Part shown: positions 1 to 5,904 of the stretch, in pieces | How the letters are laid out: each line of letters starts with the position of its first letter | Position numbering within the stretch: position 1 is the stretch's first letter | Assembly: GCA_964370855.1 (NCBI GenBank) | Contig: CAYJMF010000165.1 | Span: 1 to 7,881 of the forward strand | Length of the DNA stretch: 7,881 nt | Source of the DNA: JAKLKS01 sp964370855 | GTDB taxonomy: Bacteria > Planctomycetota > JAJSAM01 > JAKLKS01 | Direction: 5' to 3' | The notes under the pieces: generated by a model | Database searches by the model: none | What the model saw: only the letters and a program-made list of their open reading frames with translations | Told to the model about the DNA's origin: nothing | Program-made: the position numbers and the translations under genes

Positions 1-60
1 GTAGCCGCCAAGCGGCAGCAGGCAGAGCTTCCAGCGGGTGCCGCGGGCGTCGGTGGAGGC
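1..60 (-). pseudogene. Fragment resembling RseP-type site-2 protease
   Basis: In the minus-strand frame starting at 60, the residues read ASTDARGTRWKLCLLPLGGY up to the window edge. TD-x-x-GTRWK followed by LPLGGY is the region just after the first membrane segment and HExxH motif of RseP/MucP-type intramembrane zinc proteases (family M50), where LPLGGYV is highly conserved. The expected upstream part (HExxH and a GFGP-like stretch) is absent. Upstream in the same frame there is a weak FAGGWGR-like echo and then TAA at 69-67, with no start codon between that stop and the fragment. Either the gene is disrupted, or sequencing or assembly errors near the 12-C run broke the frame. The match is recalled from family knowledge and rests on 20 residues only. 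This reading and the signal-peptide frame cannot both be correct for bases 1-60. Confidence 0.4.
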
Positions 61-224
61 CCGACGTTAGCGCCCCCAGCCCCCCGCGAACGCCGCGACC
101 CCCCCCCCCCGACGTGGGGGGGCTGGGAGGCCGCCGCGGCGGCGGGGGCGGCGGCGCGGGCCACGCCGGCGATGCCGGCGACGACGAGCAGGACGGCCGC
201 GCAGTTCCCGGGGCGAGCCCGCAT
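1..224 (-). CDS. Partial secreted protein with signal peptide (doubtful)
   Basis: Reading leftward from an ATG at 224, the frame stays open to the window edge (74 codons, no stop). It begins MRARPGNCAAVLLVVAGIAG, which is a convincing signal peptide: two Arg residues, a hydrophobic core at about residues 9-22, and small residues (ARA/AAA) suited to signal peptidase I cleavage near residue 25. After that the sequence is low-complexity Ala/Pro/Gly, including four Gly codons made by the run of 12 C at 99-110. No domain is recognisable after residue 30. The distal part is doubtful because another frame of the same strand carries a better protein match (see 1-60), so the frame is probably broken somewhere around the C run. 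A TACATT hexamer lies exactly 6 nt before the ATG and there is no Shine-Dalgarno site. Only the N-terminal signal peptide is seen with any confidence. Confidence 0.4.
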   Translation of the reverse strand, partial: MRARPGNCAAVLLVVAGIAGVARAAAPAAAAASQPPHVGGGGSRRSRGAGGANVGPPPTPAAPAGSSACCRLAA

Positions 225-230
225 CCCCCC

Positions 231-236
231 AATGTA
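231..236 (-). promoter_or_regulatory. Candidate -10 hexamer TACATT, 6 nt before ATG
   Basis: Read on the minus strand, TACATT is followed by six G and then ATG at 224. This fits the TANNNT -10 pattern. The spacing would place the transcription start at or next to the start codon, which is the layout of a leaderless gene. No good -35 element is seen about 17 nt upstream. Confidence 0.3.
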
Positions 237-372
237 GAAGCGGAGAGGCGGAGACGTTCCCAACTAATCAACGAACCCGGAGGGAGGGAGTGGGAGGGGG
301 GGACGCCTCTTCTTTCGGGACCCGCGCGTCGGAGACGCGCAACGCCTGAACGAAGGAGCCTCCTCCCCCCGA

Positions 373-390
373 GTTAGTTACTTAGTTAGG
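373..390. repeat. AT-rich tandem 8-mer (TTAGTTAC/TTAGTTAG)
   Basis: TTAGTTAC at 374-381 is directly followed by TTAGTTAG at 382-389. The segment is the most AT-rich island in a very GC-rich window. It lies about 140 bp before the YdjY-type gene start, between divergent genes. It could be an operator with two half-sites on one face of the helix, or simple slippage. No known regulator site is recognised. Confidence 0.35.
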
Positions 391-522
391 AACGTCCCTG
401 CCTCAAACTGGGCAGGGGGGGGACTGGACTGTCGGTTTCCCCGCCAGCGGGGCGGTGGAATCCGGCGATCCGGGCTCCTTTGCGGCCGTTCCCCCCGGTA
501 CGCCCCTTGCACGGAGCCCTTC

Positions 523-1632
523 ATGGCCGACGCCCGGTGCCGCACCCTGGACGGGATCCTCATCGCCCTCGTGGCGCTGGCGGCGGGCGTCGGCATCGTC
601 ACCTGGGTCGAGGCCGGGAACGCCCGCAAGTCCGCGGACCAGGCCCTGGCCGAGGCGAAGACCCTCGCGGGGAACGCCGAGGCCGCCCGCGCCGCCGCGG
701 AGAGGACCGCCGCCGCCGTGGAGGACTTCCGGGCCGACCTCGATCTCCTCGCCTCCAACGTGGGCGACGTGCAGCGCCAGATCAAGGAGATCGCCGACCA
801 GCAGAACTTCGGCGGCAACCCCTTCGGGTTCCAGCCCGGCCAGGACCCCGGCGGCACCGACGCCCCCCCGGGCCAGCCCGTGGTCGAGTTCACCCCGGAG
901 CTCGTCGAGACGCTCCGCAAGGCCGTCGCCGAGAAGGGCGTCGTCCTCGGCGAGGATCGCGTCACCATCCCCGGGCGGACGGTGCTGCGCCAGGGGGCGC
1001 TCGAATTCCTCGCCGTGTTCCCCGGCGGCAAGTCCCACGAGGCGGTCTTCACCCTCACCGGGACCCTCGACGAGGAGGGCCGCCCCGCGGAGGGGCTCGG
1101 CGCCGCCCTCAACTCGAGCCTCATGGCCCTCGGGCTCCGGCCCGGGACCCCGGTGCGCATCCTCCCCGGCGGCCGCACCATCCCCGCGAAGGGGACCCCC
1201 GTCCACGTCTCCGTGGAGTGGGAGGAGGAGGGGAAGACCGTGCGCGTGCGCGCCGAGGACCTGCTCTGGGACCGGGAGCGCGACCGCGCCATGGAGGGCG
1301 GGAAGTGGATCTACGTCGGCTCCTTCTTCGACCCCGAGGGGTACGTCCCCGACCTGACGGGGGACGCCGTCGCCTGCTACTCGGTGCCCACCTGCGTCAT
1401 CGACTTCGACGACCCCCGCGCCGCCAACGACGCCATCTTCGTCGCCTGCGGGCCGCGCATCCCCCCCGACGGGACGCCGGTGCGGTTCATCCTCAGCAAG
1501 GGGCCCCTCGAGCCGACCCGCGCCTGGGATCCCGGGGAGCCCTCGAAGATCACCCTCGGCGATCCCCCCCCGGCGCCGCCGGCGGAGGAGGGCGAAGGGG
1601 AGAAGGAGGAGGAGAGCGGTGGAGGGAAGTAG
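523..1632 (+). CDS. Membrane-anchored coiled-coil protein with YdjY domain
   Basis: This 369-residue protein has three parts. Residues 11-29 form one hydrophobic segment (GILIALVALAAGVGIVTWV) that probably anchors the protein by its N-terminus. Residues 33-93 are Ala/Glu/Lys/Arg-rich and look like a coiled coil. After a Gly/Pro linker, about 145-325 resembles the YdjY domain: VTIPGRTVLRQGALEFLAVF, then GGKSHEAVF (168-176), ALNSSLMALGLRPGTPV, VSVEWEEEGKTVRVRAEDL (229-247), GKWIYVGS (260-267), and a final GTPVRFIL. YdjY domains are common in Planctomycetota, but their biochemical role is not established. The tail from 345 is Pro/Glu-rich and disordered. The start at 523 is supported by GGAG at 513-516. 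The stop overlaps the next gene by 14 bp, so the two are probably made together. The domain call comes from recalled motifs, not a search. Confidence 0.75.
   Translation: MADARCRTLDGILIALVALAAGVGIVTWVEAGNARKSADQALAEAKTLAGNAEAARAAAERTAAAVEDFRADLDLLASNVGDVQRQIKEIADQQNFGGNPFGFQPGQDPGGTDAPPGQPVVEFTPELVETLRKAVAEKGVVLGEDRVTIPGRTVLRQGALEFLAVFPGGKSHEAVFTLTGTLDEEGRPAEGLGAALNSSLMALGLRPGTPVRILPGGRTIPAKGTPVHVSVEWEEEGKTVRVRAEDLLWDRERDRAMEGGKWIYVGSFFDPEGYVPDLTGDAVACYSVPTCVIDFDDPRAANDAIFVACGPRIPPDGTPVRFILSKGPLEPTRAWDPGEPSKITLGDPPPAPPAEEGEGEKEEESGGGK
1603..1614 (+). promoter_or_regulatory. Strong Shine-Dalgarno site inside upstream gene
   Basis: AAGGAGGAGGAG lies 4 nt or more before the GTG at 1619, within the last codons of the YdjY-type gene. 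It supports GTG 1619, rather than the in-frame GTG 1691 or ATG 1694, as the start of the next gene. It also suggests translational coupling. Confidence 0.6.
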
Positions 1633-2593
1633 CCCCGCGGCGGTCCTCCTCCTCGTCGCCCGCGCCCGCCGCCGCCTGCGGATCGCCGCGGTGATGGAGG
1701 GGTTCTCCGCCCCCGCGGCGATCCTCCTCCTCGTCGCCGCCGCGACCCTCGCCGCGGCCCGGTTCGCGGGGCGGGAGGACCTGCCCGCGGGGTTCCTCGG
1801 CGCCGCGGCCGCCCTCTGCGCCGCCGCGGGCATCGCGCGCACCCTCCGCTCCTGGACGGGCATCGGGGGGGCCGCCGCCCACCTCGACCGCGCCCTCGGC
1901 GCGCGGGAGCGCTTCTCCACGGTGGTGGAGACGGTGGAGAGCGATCCCCCCGTGGCCGCCTGGGCCGCCCGGGGCGCCCTCGCGCTGGCGGGGGAGGGGC
2001 CCCTGGAGGGGGCGCTGGCCCTTCGTCCGCCGGCGGCCCTCGTCCCGCTCCTCCTCGCCGCGGCCCTCGTCGCGGGGCTCGGGCTCCTTCCGGCGGTTCC
2101 CTCCGCGGCCCTCGAGGCGGGGGCCGGGAGGGTGACGCCGTCCTCCGCCGCCGCGGGAGTCCCCGGTGGCCCCGGTCCCGCCTCCGCCGGCCCCGCGGCC
2201 CGCCCCGCGCCCGGGGACGCCCGCTCCCTCGCCGGAGCCGAGGCCTCCCGCGTCGTGGCCGCGGCCCCGGCGGAGGACGCGCGGGCCGTCGTCGACGGAC
2301 TCGAGGAGCGGGAGCGGAGGATCCCCGACGCCGCCGCCCGCTCGGCCCTGGCCGAGGCCCGCGCCGCGCTGGAGTCCGGGGACCGCGCCGCCGCCGCCGC
2401 CGCCGTGGCGCGGGCCGTGGAGGCGCTCTATGGCGCCGCCGCCCCGGTCCTCCCCTCTTCCCCCGGCGCGACGGGGGACGGCGCCGCCGCCGCGGGGGAC
2501 GCCCCCGCCCCGGCGGCCCCCGGCTTCGCCCCCGCCGCGGTCCCCCTCCGCGCGCGGGAGGCCGTGCGCAGGTACTTCCGGTCCGGCGAATAG
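1619..2593 (+). CDS. Multi-pass membrane protein, DUF4175-like (Bat-locus type)
   Basis: This 324-residue protein overlaps the preceding gene by 14 bp and starts with GTG after a strong ribosome site. If that start is wrong, GTG 1691 or ATG 1694 would shorten it by about 25 residues. Hydrophobic segments are at about 30-49, 56-73 and 138-159. Between the second and third lies AAAHLDRALGARERFSTVVE (85-104), a motif form (LDRxLGxRERxST) that I associate with membrane proteins of DUF4175-like type found near MoxR/Bat operons. Residues 160-300 are a long Ala/Pro/Gly region with a charged helix near 225-270. The end VPLRAREAVRRYFRSGE resembles the short conserved tail with YF near the C-terminus of such proteins. 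Molecular function is unknown. The coupling to the YdjY-type gene suggests a shared membrane complex, which is an inference. Low-complexity composition makes the family call moderate. Confidence 0.6.
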   Translation: MEGSSPAAVLLLVARARRRLRIAAVMEGFSAPAAILLLVAAATLAAARFAGREDLPAGFLGAAAALCAAAGIARTLRSWTGIGGAAAHLDRALGARERFSTVVETVESDPPVAAWAARGALALAGEGPLEGALALRPPAALVPLLLAAALVAGLGLLPAVPSAALEAGAGRVTPSSAAAGVPGGPGPASAGPAARPAPGDARSLAGAEASRVVAAAPAEDARAVVDGLEERERRIPDAAARSALAEARAALESGDRAAAAAAVARAVEALYGAAAPVLPSSPGATGDGAAAAGDAPAPAAPGFAPAAVPLRAREAVRRYFRSGE

Positions 2594-2610
2594 AAAGGCA
2601 CGCACCGAAC

Positions 2611-3822
2611 ATGGCCCGCTCCCGAAGGAAGGTCGGCGTCTGGCTGCTGGGCGCCCGCGGCAACGTGTCCTCCTGCGTCGTGGCCGGGGCCCGCGCGCTG
2701 GCGCGGGGGCTCCTCCCCGACGACGCGGGGCTCGTCACGGAGGGGCCCGGCTTCGCCGGCCTCGATCTCGCGGCGCCCGGGGATCTCGTCTTCGGCGGCC
2801 ACGAGGTGCGCGCCGGCACCACACTGGAGGCGCTGGAGGGCTTCGACCGCCGCAACGGGCTGTTCCCCTCGGAGCTGCGGCGCGCGCTTCGCTCCGACCT
2901 CGCCCGCCACGACGCCGAGGTGCGCCCCGGCATCCTGGCGGGCTCCTCCTCGGCGGTGGCGCGGGAGGCCTCCCCCGAGGTGCGCCGCCTCTCCGCGGAC
3001 CCGGCCCGCGGCGTGGCCCGGGTGCGAAGGGACCTCCGCTCCTTCCGGGAGCGCCACCGCCTCGACGCCGTCGTGGTGGTGAACCTCGCCTCCACGGAGC
3101 CCCTCCGCGGGCCCCTCCCGCGCTGCCTCGCGACGGCGGCCTCCTTCGAGGGCGCGCTGGCGGCGGGCCGCGCGGGCCGGGTGCCGGCGAGCGTCCTCTA
3201 CGCCTGGGCCGCCGTCGAGGAGGGCATGCCCTTCGTGAACTTCACGCCCTCGCCGGCGGACTGCGTCCCCGCGGTGCGGGAGCGGGCCCTCGAGCGGGGC
3301 GTCCCCCACATGGGGAAGGACGGGAAGACCGGGGAGACGCTGCTGAAGACGGTGCTGGCGCCGATGTTCGTGGCGCGGCGGCTGCGGGTCCTCTCCTGGG
3401 AGGGCTGGAACATGCTGGGCAACCGGGACGGCGAGGTCCTGGACGAGCCCGCGGCGAGGTCCGCCAAGGTGTCCGACAAGGACGGGGCCCTCCGGCGGAT
3501 CCTCCGGGACCCCGCCCTCCACACGGGGGTGCACATCGACTACGTGCCCTCCCTCGACGACTGGAAGACCGCCATCGACTTCATCCACTTCCGGGGCTTC
3601 CTCGGGGCGAAGATGTCCCTCAGCTTCCAGTGGCAGGGGTGCGATTCCGCCCTCGCCGCCCCCCTCGTGATCGACCTCGTCCGGCTGACGGACCTCGCGC
3701 GGCGCCGCAGCGTGGCCGGCACCATGCCCTGGCTCGCCGCCTTCTTCAAGTCCCCCCTCGACGTCGAGGAGCAGGACTTCGCCCTTCAGCACGCCATGCT
3801 CCTCGCCTGGGCGGCGGAATAG
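2611..3822 (+). CDS. ino1: Myo-inositol-1-phosphate synthase
   Basis: This cytosolic enzyme uses NAD to convert D-glucose 6-phosphate to L-myo-inositol 1-phosphate, the first step of inositol synthesis. The 403 residues show the family layout. An N-terminal Rossmann fold has the nucleotide loop GVWLLGARGNVSS (9-21). VVVVNLASTEP (154-164) and FVNFTPSPA (208-216) follow, then the catalytic half with GKDGKTGETLLKTVLAPMF (235-253) and WNMLGNRDGEVL (266-277). Lysines expected around the active site are present: K286 and K290 in AKVSDK, K319 in DDWKTAIDF, and K380 in FFKSPL. GCDSALAAPLVIDL (343-356) matches the conserved segment near the C-terminal end. The length is within the usual range for bacterial members. 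It starts 17 bp after the membrane-protein gene with only a weak, distant AGAAAGG (2592-2598). The last codons are tandemly duplicated beyond the stop. The product could feed phosphatidylinositol, di-inositol-phosphate solutes or inositol-based thiols; the window does not decide which. Confidence 0.92.
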   Translation: MARSRRKVGVWLLGARGNVSSCVVAGARALARGLLPDDAGLVTEGPGFAGLDLAAPGDLVFGGHEVRAGTTLEALEGFDRRNGLFPSELRRALRSDLARHDAEVRPGILAGSSSAVAREASPEVRRLSADPARGVARVRRDLRSFRERHRLDAVVVVNLASTEPLRGPLPRCLATAASFEGALAAGRAGRVPASVLYAWAAVEEGMPFVNFTPSPADCVPAVRERALERGVPHMGKDGKTGETLLKTVLAPMFVARRLRVLSWEGWNMLGNRDGEVLDEPAARSAKVSDKDGALRRILRDPALHTGVHIDYVPSLDDWKTAIDFIHFRGFLGAKMSLSFQWQGCDSALAAPLVIDLVRLTDLARRRSVAGTMPWLAAFFKSPLDVEEQDFALQHAMLLAWAAE

Positions 3823-3832
3823 GGCGGAATAG
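3813..3832 (+). repeat. Tandem 10-bp duplication at ino1 stop
   Basis: GGCGGAATAG occurs twice without a gap (3813-3822 and 3823-3832). The first copy contains the ino1 stop codon TAG. The second copy runs into the first base pair of the adjoining palindrome. It may be replication slippage or a footprint of repeat insertion. Confidence 0.6.
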
Positions 3833-3913
3833 GGGACGCACCCAACTTTCCAACTTCTCGGAACCGGGGACGTGCCCCTGTCCAAGAAAGTTGGAAAGTC
3901 GGGTGCGTCCCCT
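3831..3913. repeat. REP-like 83-bp palindrome between ino1 and purF
   Basis: The left arm 3831-3856 (AGGGGACGCACCC then AACTTTCCAACTT) and the right arm 3888-3913 are reverse complements at 25 of 26 positions; the one mismatch is A3844 against C3900. Inside, TCTCGGA and TCCAAGA continue the pairing with one gap. The centre contains a second palindrome, GGGGACGTGCCCC. The whole unit could fold into one long hairpin. The GGGGAC...GTCCCC ends and nested layout resemble REP elements mobilised by REP-associated tyrosine transposases, commonly seen scattered in genomes of Planctomycetota and related uncultured lineages. That family link is recalled and not tested, and no transposase lies in the window. 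No T-run follows, so a terminator is less likely, though the hairpin may insulate or stabilise the ino1 message. Confidence 0.75.
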
Positions 3914-3918
3914 ACGAT
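3913..3918 (+). promoter_or_regulatory. Candidate -10 hexamer TACGAT before purF
   Basis: TACGAT begins on the last base of the palindrome and ends 9 nt before the purF ATG. The intervening CCCTTCCCC contains no Shine-Dalgarno sequence. If used, it would give an mRNA with a leader of only a few bases. No clear -35 box is seen, because that position falls inside the palindrome. Confidence 0.25.
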
Positions 3919-3927
3919 CCCTTCCCC

Positions 3928-5412
3928 ATGTGCGGAGTCATCGGAGTGCTCGGGCCTCGCGACGTGTTCCCCGAACTGTGCACGGGGCTGTTCAACCTCC
4001 AGCACCGGGGGCAGGACGCGGCGGGGCTGGCCACCTACGACGGGCGCTCCTTCCACATGCACAAGGACGAGGGGATGGTGGACGACATCCTCGAGTCCAT
4101 CTCCCGCCGGGGGCGGAGGTTCGCGGGCAAGTGGGGCATCGGCCACGTGCGCTACCCGACGGTGGGCTGCGGCGGGGCCGAGGACGCCCAGCCCTTCCTC
4201 CTCAACTCCCCCTACGGAATCGCCCTGGCCCACAACGGGAACCTCACCAACTTCGAGCCCCTGAAGAAGGAGCTGGGCGAGAAGGACCGGCGCCACGTCG
4301 GCTCCTCCTGCGACGCCGAGGTCATCCTCCACGTCTTCGCCGAGGAGATGTCGCGGCGCCCGCCGGAGCCCTTCTCCGAGGCGGTCTTCCAGTCCGTGGC
4401 CGCGGTGTTCCGCCGCTGCAAGGGCTCCTACTCCGTCGTGGCGGGCGTGGCGGGCCACGGCCTCGTCGCCTTCCGCGACCCCTTCGGGATCAAGCCCCTG
4501 GTCTACGGGGAGCGGAAGGCCGAGGGGGACCCCTTCCCGACCCGGATGTTCGTCTCCGAGTCCTGCGCGCTCACGGCCTCCGAGTTCAAGGTGGTGCGCG
4601 ACGTGCGGGCCGGCGAGGCGATCCTCGTCCACCCCGACGGGCGCCTGGAGGCTCGGCAGGTGGCGCCGGCCAACCACCACCCCTGCATCTTCGAGTTCAT
4701 CTACTTCGCCCGACCCGACTCCCAGATCGACGACATCTCCGTGTACAAGGCCCGCCTGCGCCTCGGCGAGGAGCTGTCGAAGGAGTTCAAGGCGAACCAT
4801 CCCGACGCCGAGGTGGACGTCGTCGTCCCCGTGCCCGACTCCTCCCGCCCCGCGGCCCAGGAGATGGCCTACCGGCTCCGCCGCAAGTTCCGGGAGGGGC
4901 TCCTCAAGAACCGCTACGTCGGCCGCACCTTCATCATGCCGGGCCAGGAGGCGCGGTCGAAGTCGGTGCGCCGCAAGCTCTCCCCCGTGCCCATCGAGCT
5001 CGAGGGGAAGAAGGTGCTGCTCGTGGACGACAGCATCGTCCGCGGCACCACCAGCCGGCAGATCGTGCAGATGGTGCGGGAGAACGGCGCGGAGGAGGTC
5101 CACTTCGCCTCCTCCTGCCCGCCGCTGCGCCACCCCTGCGTGTACGGCATCGACATGCAGACCATCAAGGACTTCATCGCGGCCCGCAGCGACGAGGAGG
5201 GCACGCGGAAGGAGATCGGCGCCGACACCCTGACCTACCAGACGATGGAGGGGATGATCAGGGCGGTGAAGGAGGGGAACCCCTCCATCGAGCACTTCTG
5301 CATGGCCTGCATGGACGGCAACTACCCGACGGGGGACGTGGACTCCTCCGTCCTCGACCGCATCGCCGGCGAGCGGGCGCGGGACGGCGCGACGGGCGGC
5401 GTCGAGGTCTGA
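3928..5412 (+). CDS. purF: Amidophosphoribosyltransferase (PRPP amidotransferase)
   Basis: This enzyme catalyses the first committed step of purine synthesis: PRPP plus glutamine gives 5-phosphoribosylamine. The N-terminal glutaminase is an Ntn hydrolase beginning MCGVIGVLG, with Cys2 as nucleophile once Met is removed. R75/Y76, AHNGNLTN (101-108) and SSCDAE (126-131) follow as expected. The C-terminal half is a type I phosphoribosyltransferase with the PRPP loop VLLVDDSIVRGTT (363-375). Four cysteines, C253 (HPCIFEF), C404 (HPCVYG), C458 and C461 (FCMACMDG), match the ligands of the [4Fe-4S] cluster in the Bacillus-type enzyme. No propeptide precedes Cys2: the frame upstream has no ATG, GTG or TTG back to a stop at 3820-3822, so the start is fixed. 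The 494-residue length is typical. No Shine-Dalgarno sequence precedes the ATG because a palindromic repeat ends 14 nt upstream. Confidence 0.96.
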   Translation: MCGVIGVLGPRDVFPELCTGLFNLQHRGQDAAGLATYDGRSFHMHKDEGMVDDILESISRRGRRFAGKWGIGHVRYPTVGCGGAEDAQPFLLNSPYGIALAHNGNLTNFEPLKKELGEKDRRHVGSSCDAEVILHVFAEEMSRRPPEPFSEAVFQSVAAVFRRCKGSYSVVAGVAGHGLVAFRDPFGIKPLVYGERKAEGDPFPTRMFVSESCALTASEFKVVRDVRAGEAILVHPDGRLEARQVAPANHHPCIFEFIYFARPDSQIDDISVYKARLRLGEELSKEFKANHPDAEVDVVVPVPDSSRPAAQEMAYRLRRKFREGLLKNRYVGRTFIMPGQEARSKSVRRKLSPVPIELEGKKVLLVDDSIVRGTTSRQIVQMVRENGAEEVHFASSCPPLRHPCVYGIDMQTIKDFIAARSDEEGTRKEIGADTLTYQTMEGMIRAVKEGNPSIEHFCMACMDGNYPTGDVDSSVLDRIAGERARDGATGGVEV

Positions 5413-5439
5413 TTCCCCCGGGGGGGGCTGGCGGGCCGG

Positions 5440-5467
5440 TGGCAACGGCGTCCCGCCGGGGTAGAAT
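5440..5467 (+). promoter_or_regulatory. Candidate sigma-70-type promoter for FHA gene
   Basis: TAGAAT (5462-5467) matches the -10 consensus at five of six bases. TGGCAA (5440-5445) is a weak -35 at three of six, with a 16-bp spacer. It sits in the 91-bp gap after purF and would give a leader of about 30 nt that includes the ribosome site of the FHA gene. Confidence 0.4.
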
Positions 5468-5489
5468 TCCGGGGGCACCGGGCAATCGC

Positions 5490-5496
5490 AGGAGGG
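5490..5496 (+). promoter_or_regulatory. Shine-Dalgarno site deciding a TTG start
   Basis: AGGAGGG ends 7 nt before TTG 5504. This is ideal spacing, whereas the in-frame ATG at 5519 is 22 nt away. The TTG is therefore the better start for the FHA gene. Confidence 0.6.
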
Positions 5497-5503
5497 CACC
5501 CCC

Positions 5504-5857
5504 TTGGCCAGCCTCGTCATGAAGTCGGGCGCCGAGCCCGGCCGCGAGTTCCTCTTCCCCGAGGACGGGGCCGAGGTGCGCATCGGGCGCCTCCCGGGGC
5601 TGTGGATCACCCTGCTGGACGCCAAGGCGAGCCGCGAGCACTGCCGGGTCTTCCGCCAGTCCACGGGCTGGGTCGTCGAGGACCTCGGAAGCCGCAACGG
5701 GACCTATGTGAACACCCAGCGCATCAAGAAGCGCCTCCTGCAGCCCGGCGACAAGCTCCGCGTCGGCCAGACGGAGTTCGACTACGGCGTCGCCGCCGCC
5801 CCCCCCTCCCCGGGCGAGGTCATCCCCACGCTGCGCTCCACGAAGAAGCCCCGGTAA
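5504..5857 (+). CDS. Small stand-alone FHA-domain protein
   Basis: The 117-residue product is almost entirely one forkhead-associated domain, a module that binds phosphothreonine peptides. Hallmarks are present in order: VRIGR (25-29) with the conserved Gly-Arg, SREH (43-46), EDLGSRNGTYVN (59-70) with the Ser-Arg-Asn-Gly-Thr block and Asn70, and LLQPGDKLRVGQTEF (78-92). A short Pro-rich basic tail follows (PPSPGEVIPTLRSTKKPR), which may be disordered. There is no membrane segment or attached kinase, and no Ser/Thr kinase, phosphatase or secretion gene lies in the window, so its partner is unknown. TTG is taken as the start because of the well-spaced AGGAGGG; ATG 5519 would remove five residues without touching the domain. 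The gene appears to have its own promoter after purF and faces a convergent operon. Bacterial FHA adaptors usually act in kinase signalling, type VI secretion or cell-wall control. Confidence 0.9.
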   Translation: MASLVMKSGAEPGREFLFPEDGAEVRIGRLPGLWITLLDAKASREHCRVFRQSTGWVVEDLGSRNGTYVNTQRIKKRLLQPGDKLRVGQTEFDYGVAAAPPSPGEVIPTLRSTKKPR

Positions 5858-5871
5858 TACGATGTAATACG
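5854..5871 (+). repeat. Direct repeat GTAATACG at FHA gene stop
   Basis: GTAATACG occurs at 5854-5861 and 5864-5871, a 10-bp period. The first copy contains the TAA stop of the FHA gene. It parallels the 10-bp duplication at the end of ino1. Confidence 0.5.
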
Positions 5872-5904
5872 GTCCCCGCCCGCTAGCCGCGGACGGCGGG
5901 GGCC
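5871..5904. terminator. Possible bidirectional hairpin between convergent genes
   Basis: GGTCCCCGCC (5871-5880) pairs with GGCGGGGGCC (5895-5904), giving ten pairs with one G-T wobble around a 14-nt loop. It lies between the 3' ends of the FHA gene and the phosphodiesterase gene and covers the latter's last codons. No T-run follows on either strand, so intrinsic termination is uncertain. Confidence 0.3.

Larger units (their letters stand above)
225..522. other. Gene-free intergenic region between divergent genes
   Basis: About 300 bases separate the minus-strand start at 224 from the YdjY-type gene at 523. No coding frame here looks real. The region holds an AT-rich tandem 8-mer (373-390), a hairpin with stem GCGCGT/ACGCGC (324-329 with 335-340, loop CGGAG), a hairpin CCCTGCC/GGCAGGG (396-402 with 411-417, 8-nt loop), and a CCCCG/CGGGG hairpin near 438-452. 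None is followed by a T-run on either strand, so none looks like an intrinsic terminator. It presumably contains promoters for the divergent genes, but I cannot identify a strong -35/-10 pair for the rightward gene. Confidence 0.6.

Noticed and set aside
396..417. CCCTGCC/GGCAGGG hairpin as a terminator or decayed REP copy
   Set aside because: The stem is only 7 bp, there is no T-run, and there is no match to the arms of the 3831-3913 palindrome beyond G-runs.
378..3095. Long minus-strand frames over 378-1920 and 1377-3095
   Set aside because: They lie antisense to the YdjY-type, membrane-protein and ino1 genes and have low-complexity Arg/Gly/Pro translations without recognisable domains.
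3872..4264. Open frame 3872-4264 overlapping the purF start
   Set aside because: It begins inside the palindrome and has a Ser/Thr/Pro-rich translation; purF in another frame fully explains the region.
2166..5697. Very long open frames over 2166-5522 (plus) and 2428-5697 (minus)
   Set aside because: They are shadows of ino1 and purF caused by high GC and scarcity of stops. Their translations are Arg/Pro/Gly-rich with no motifs.
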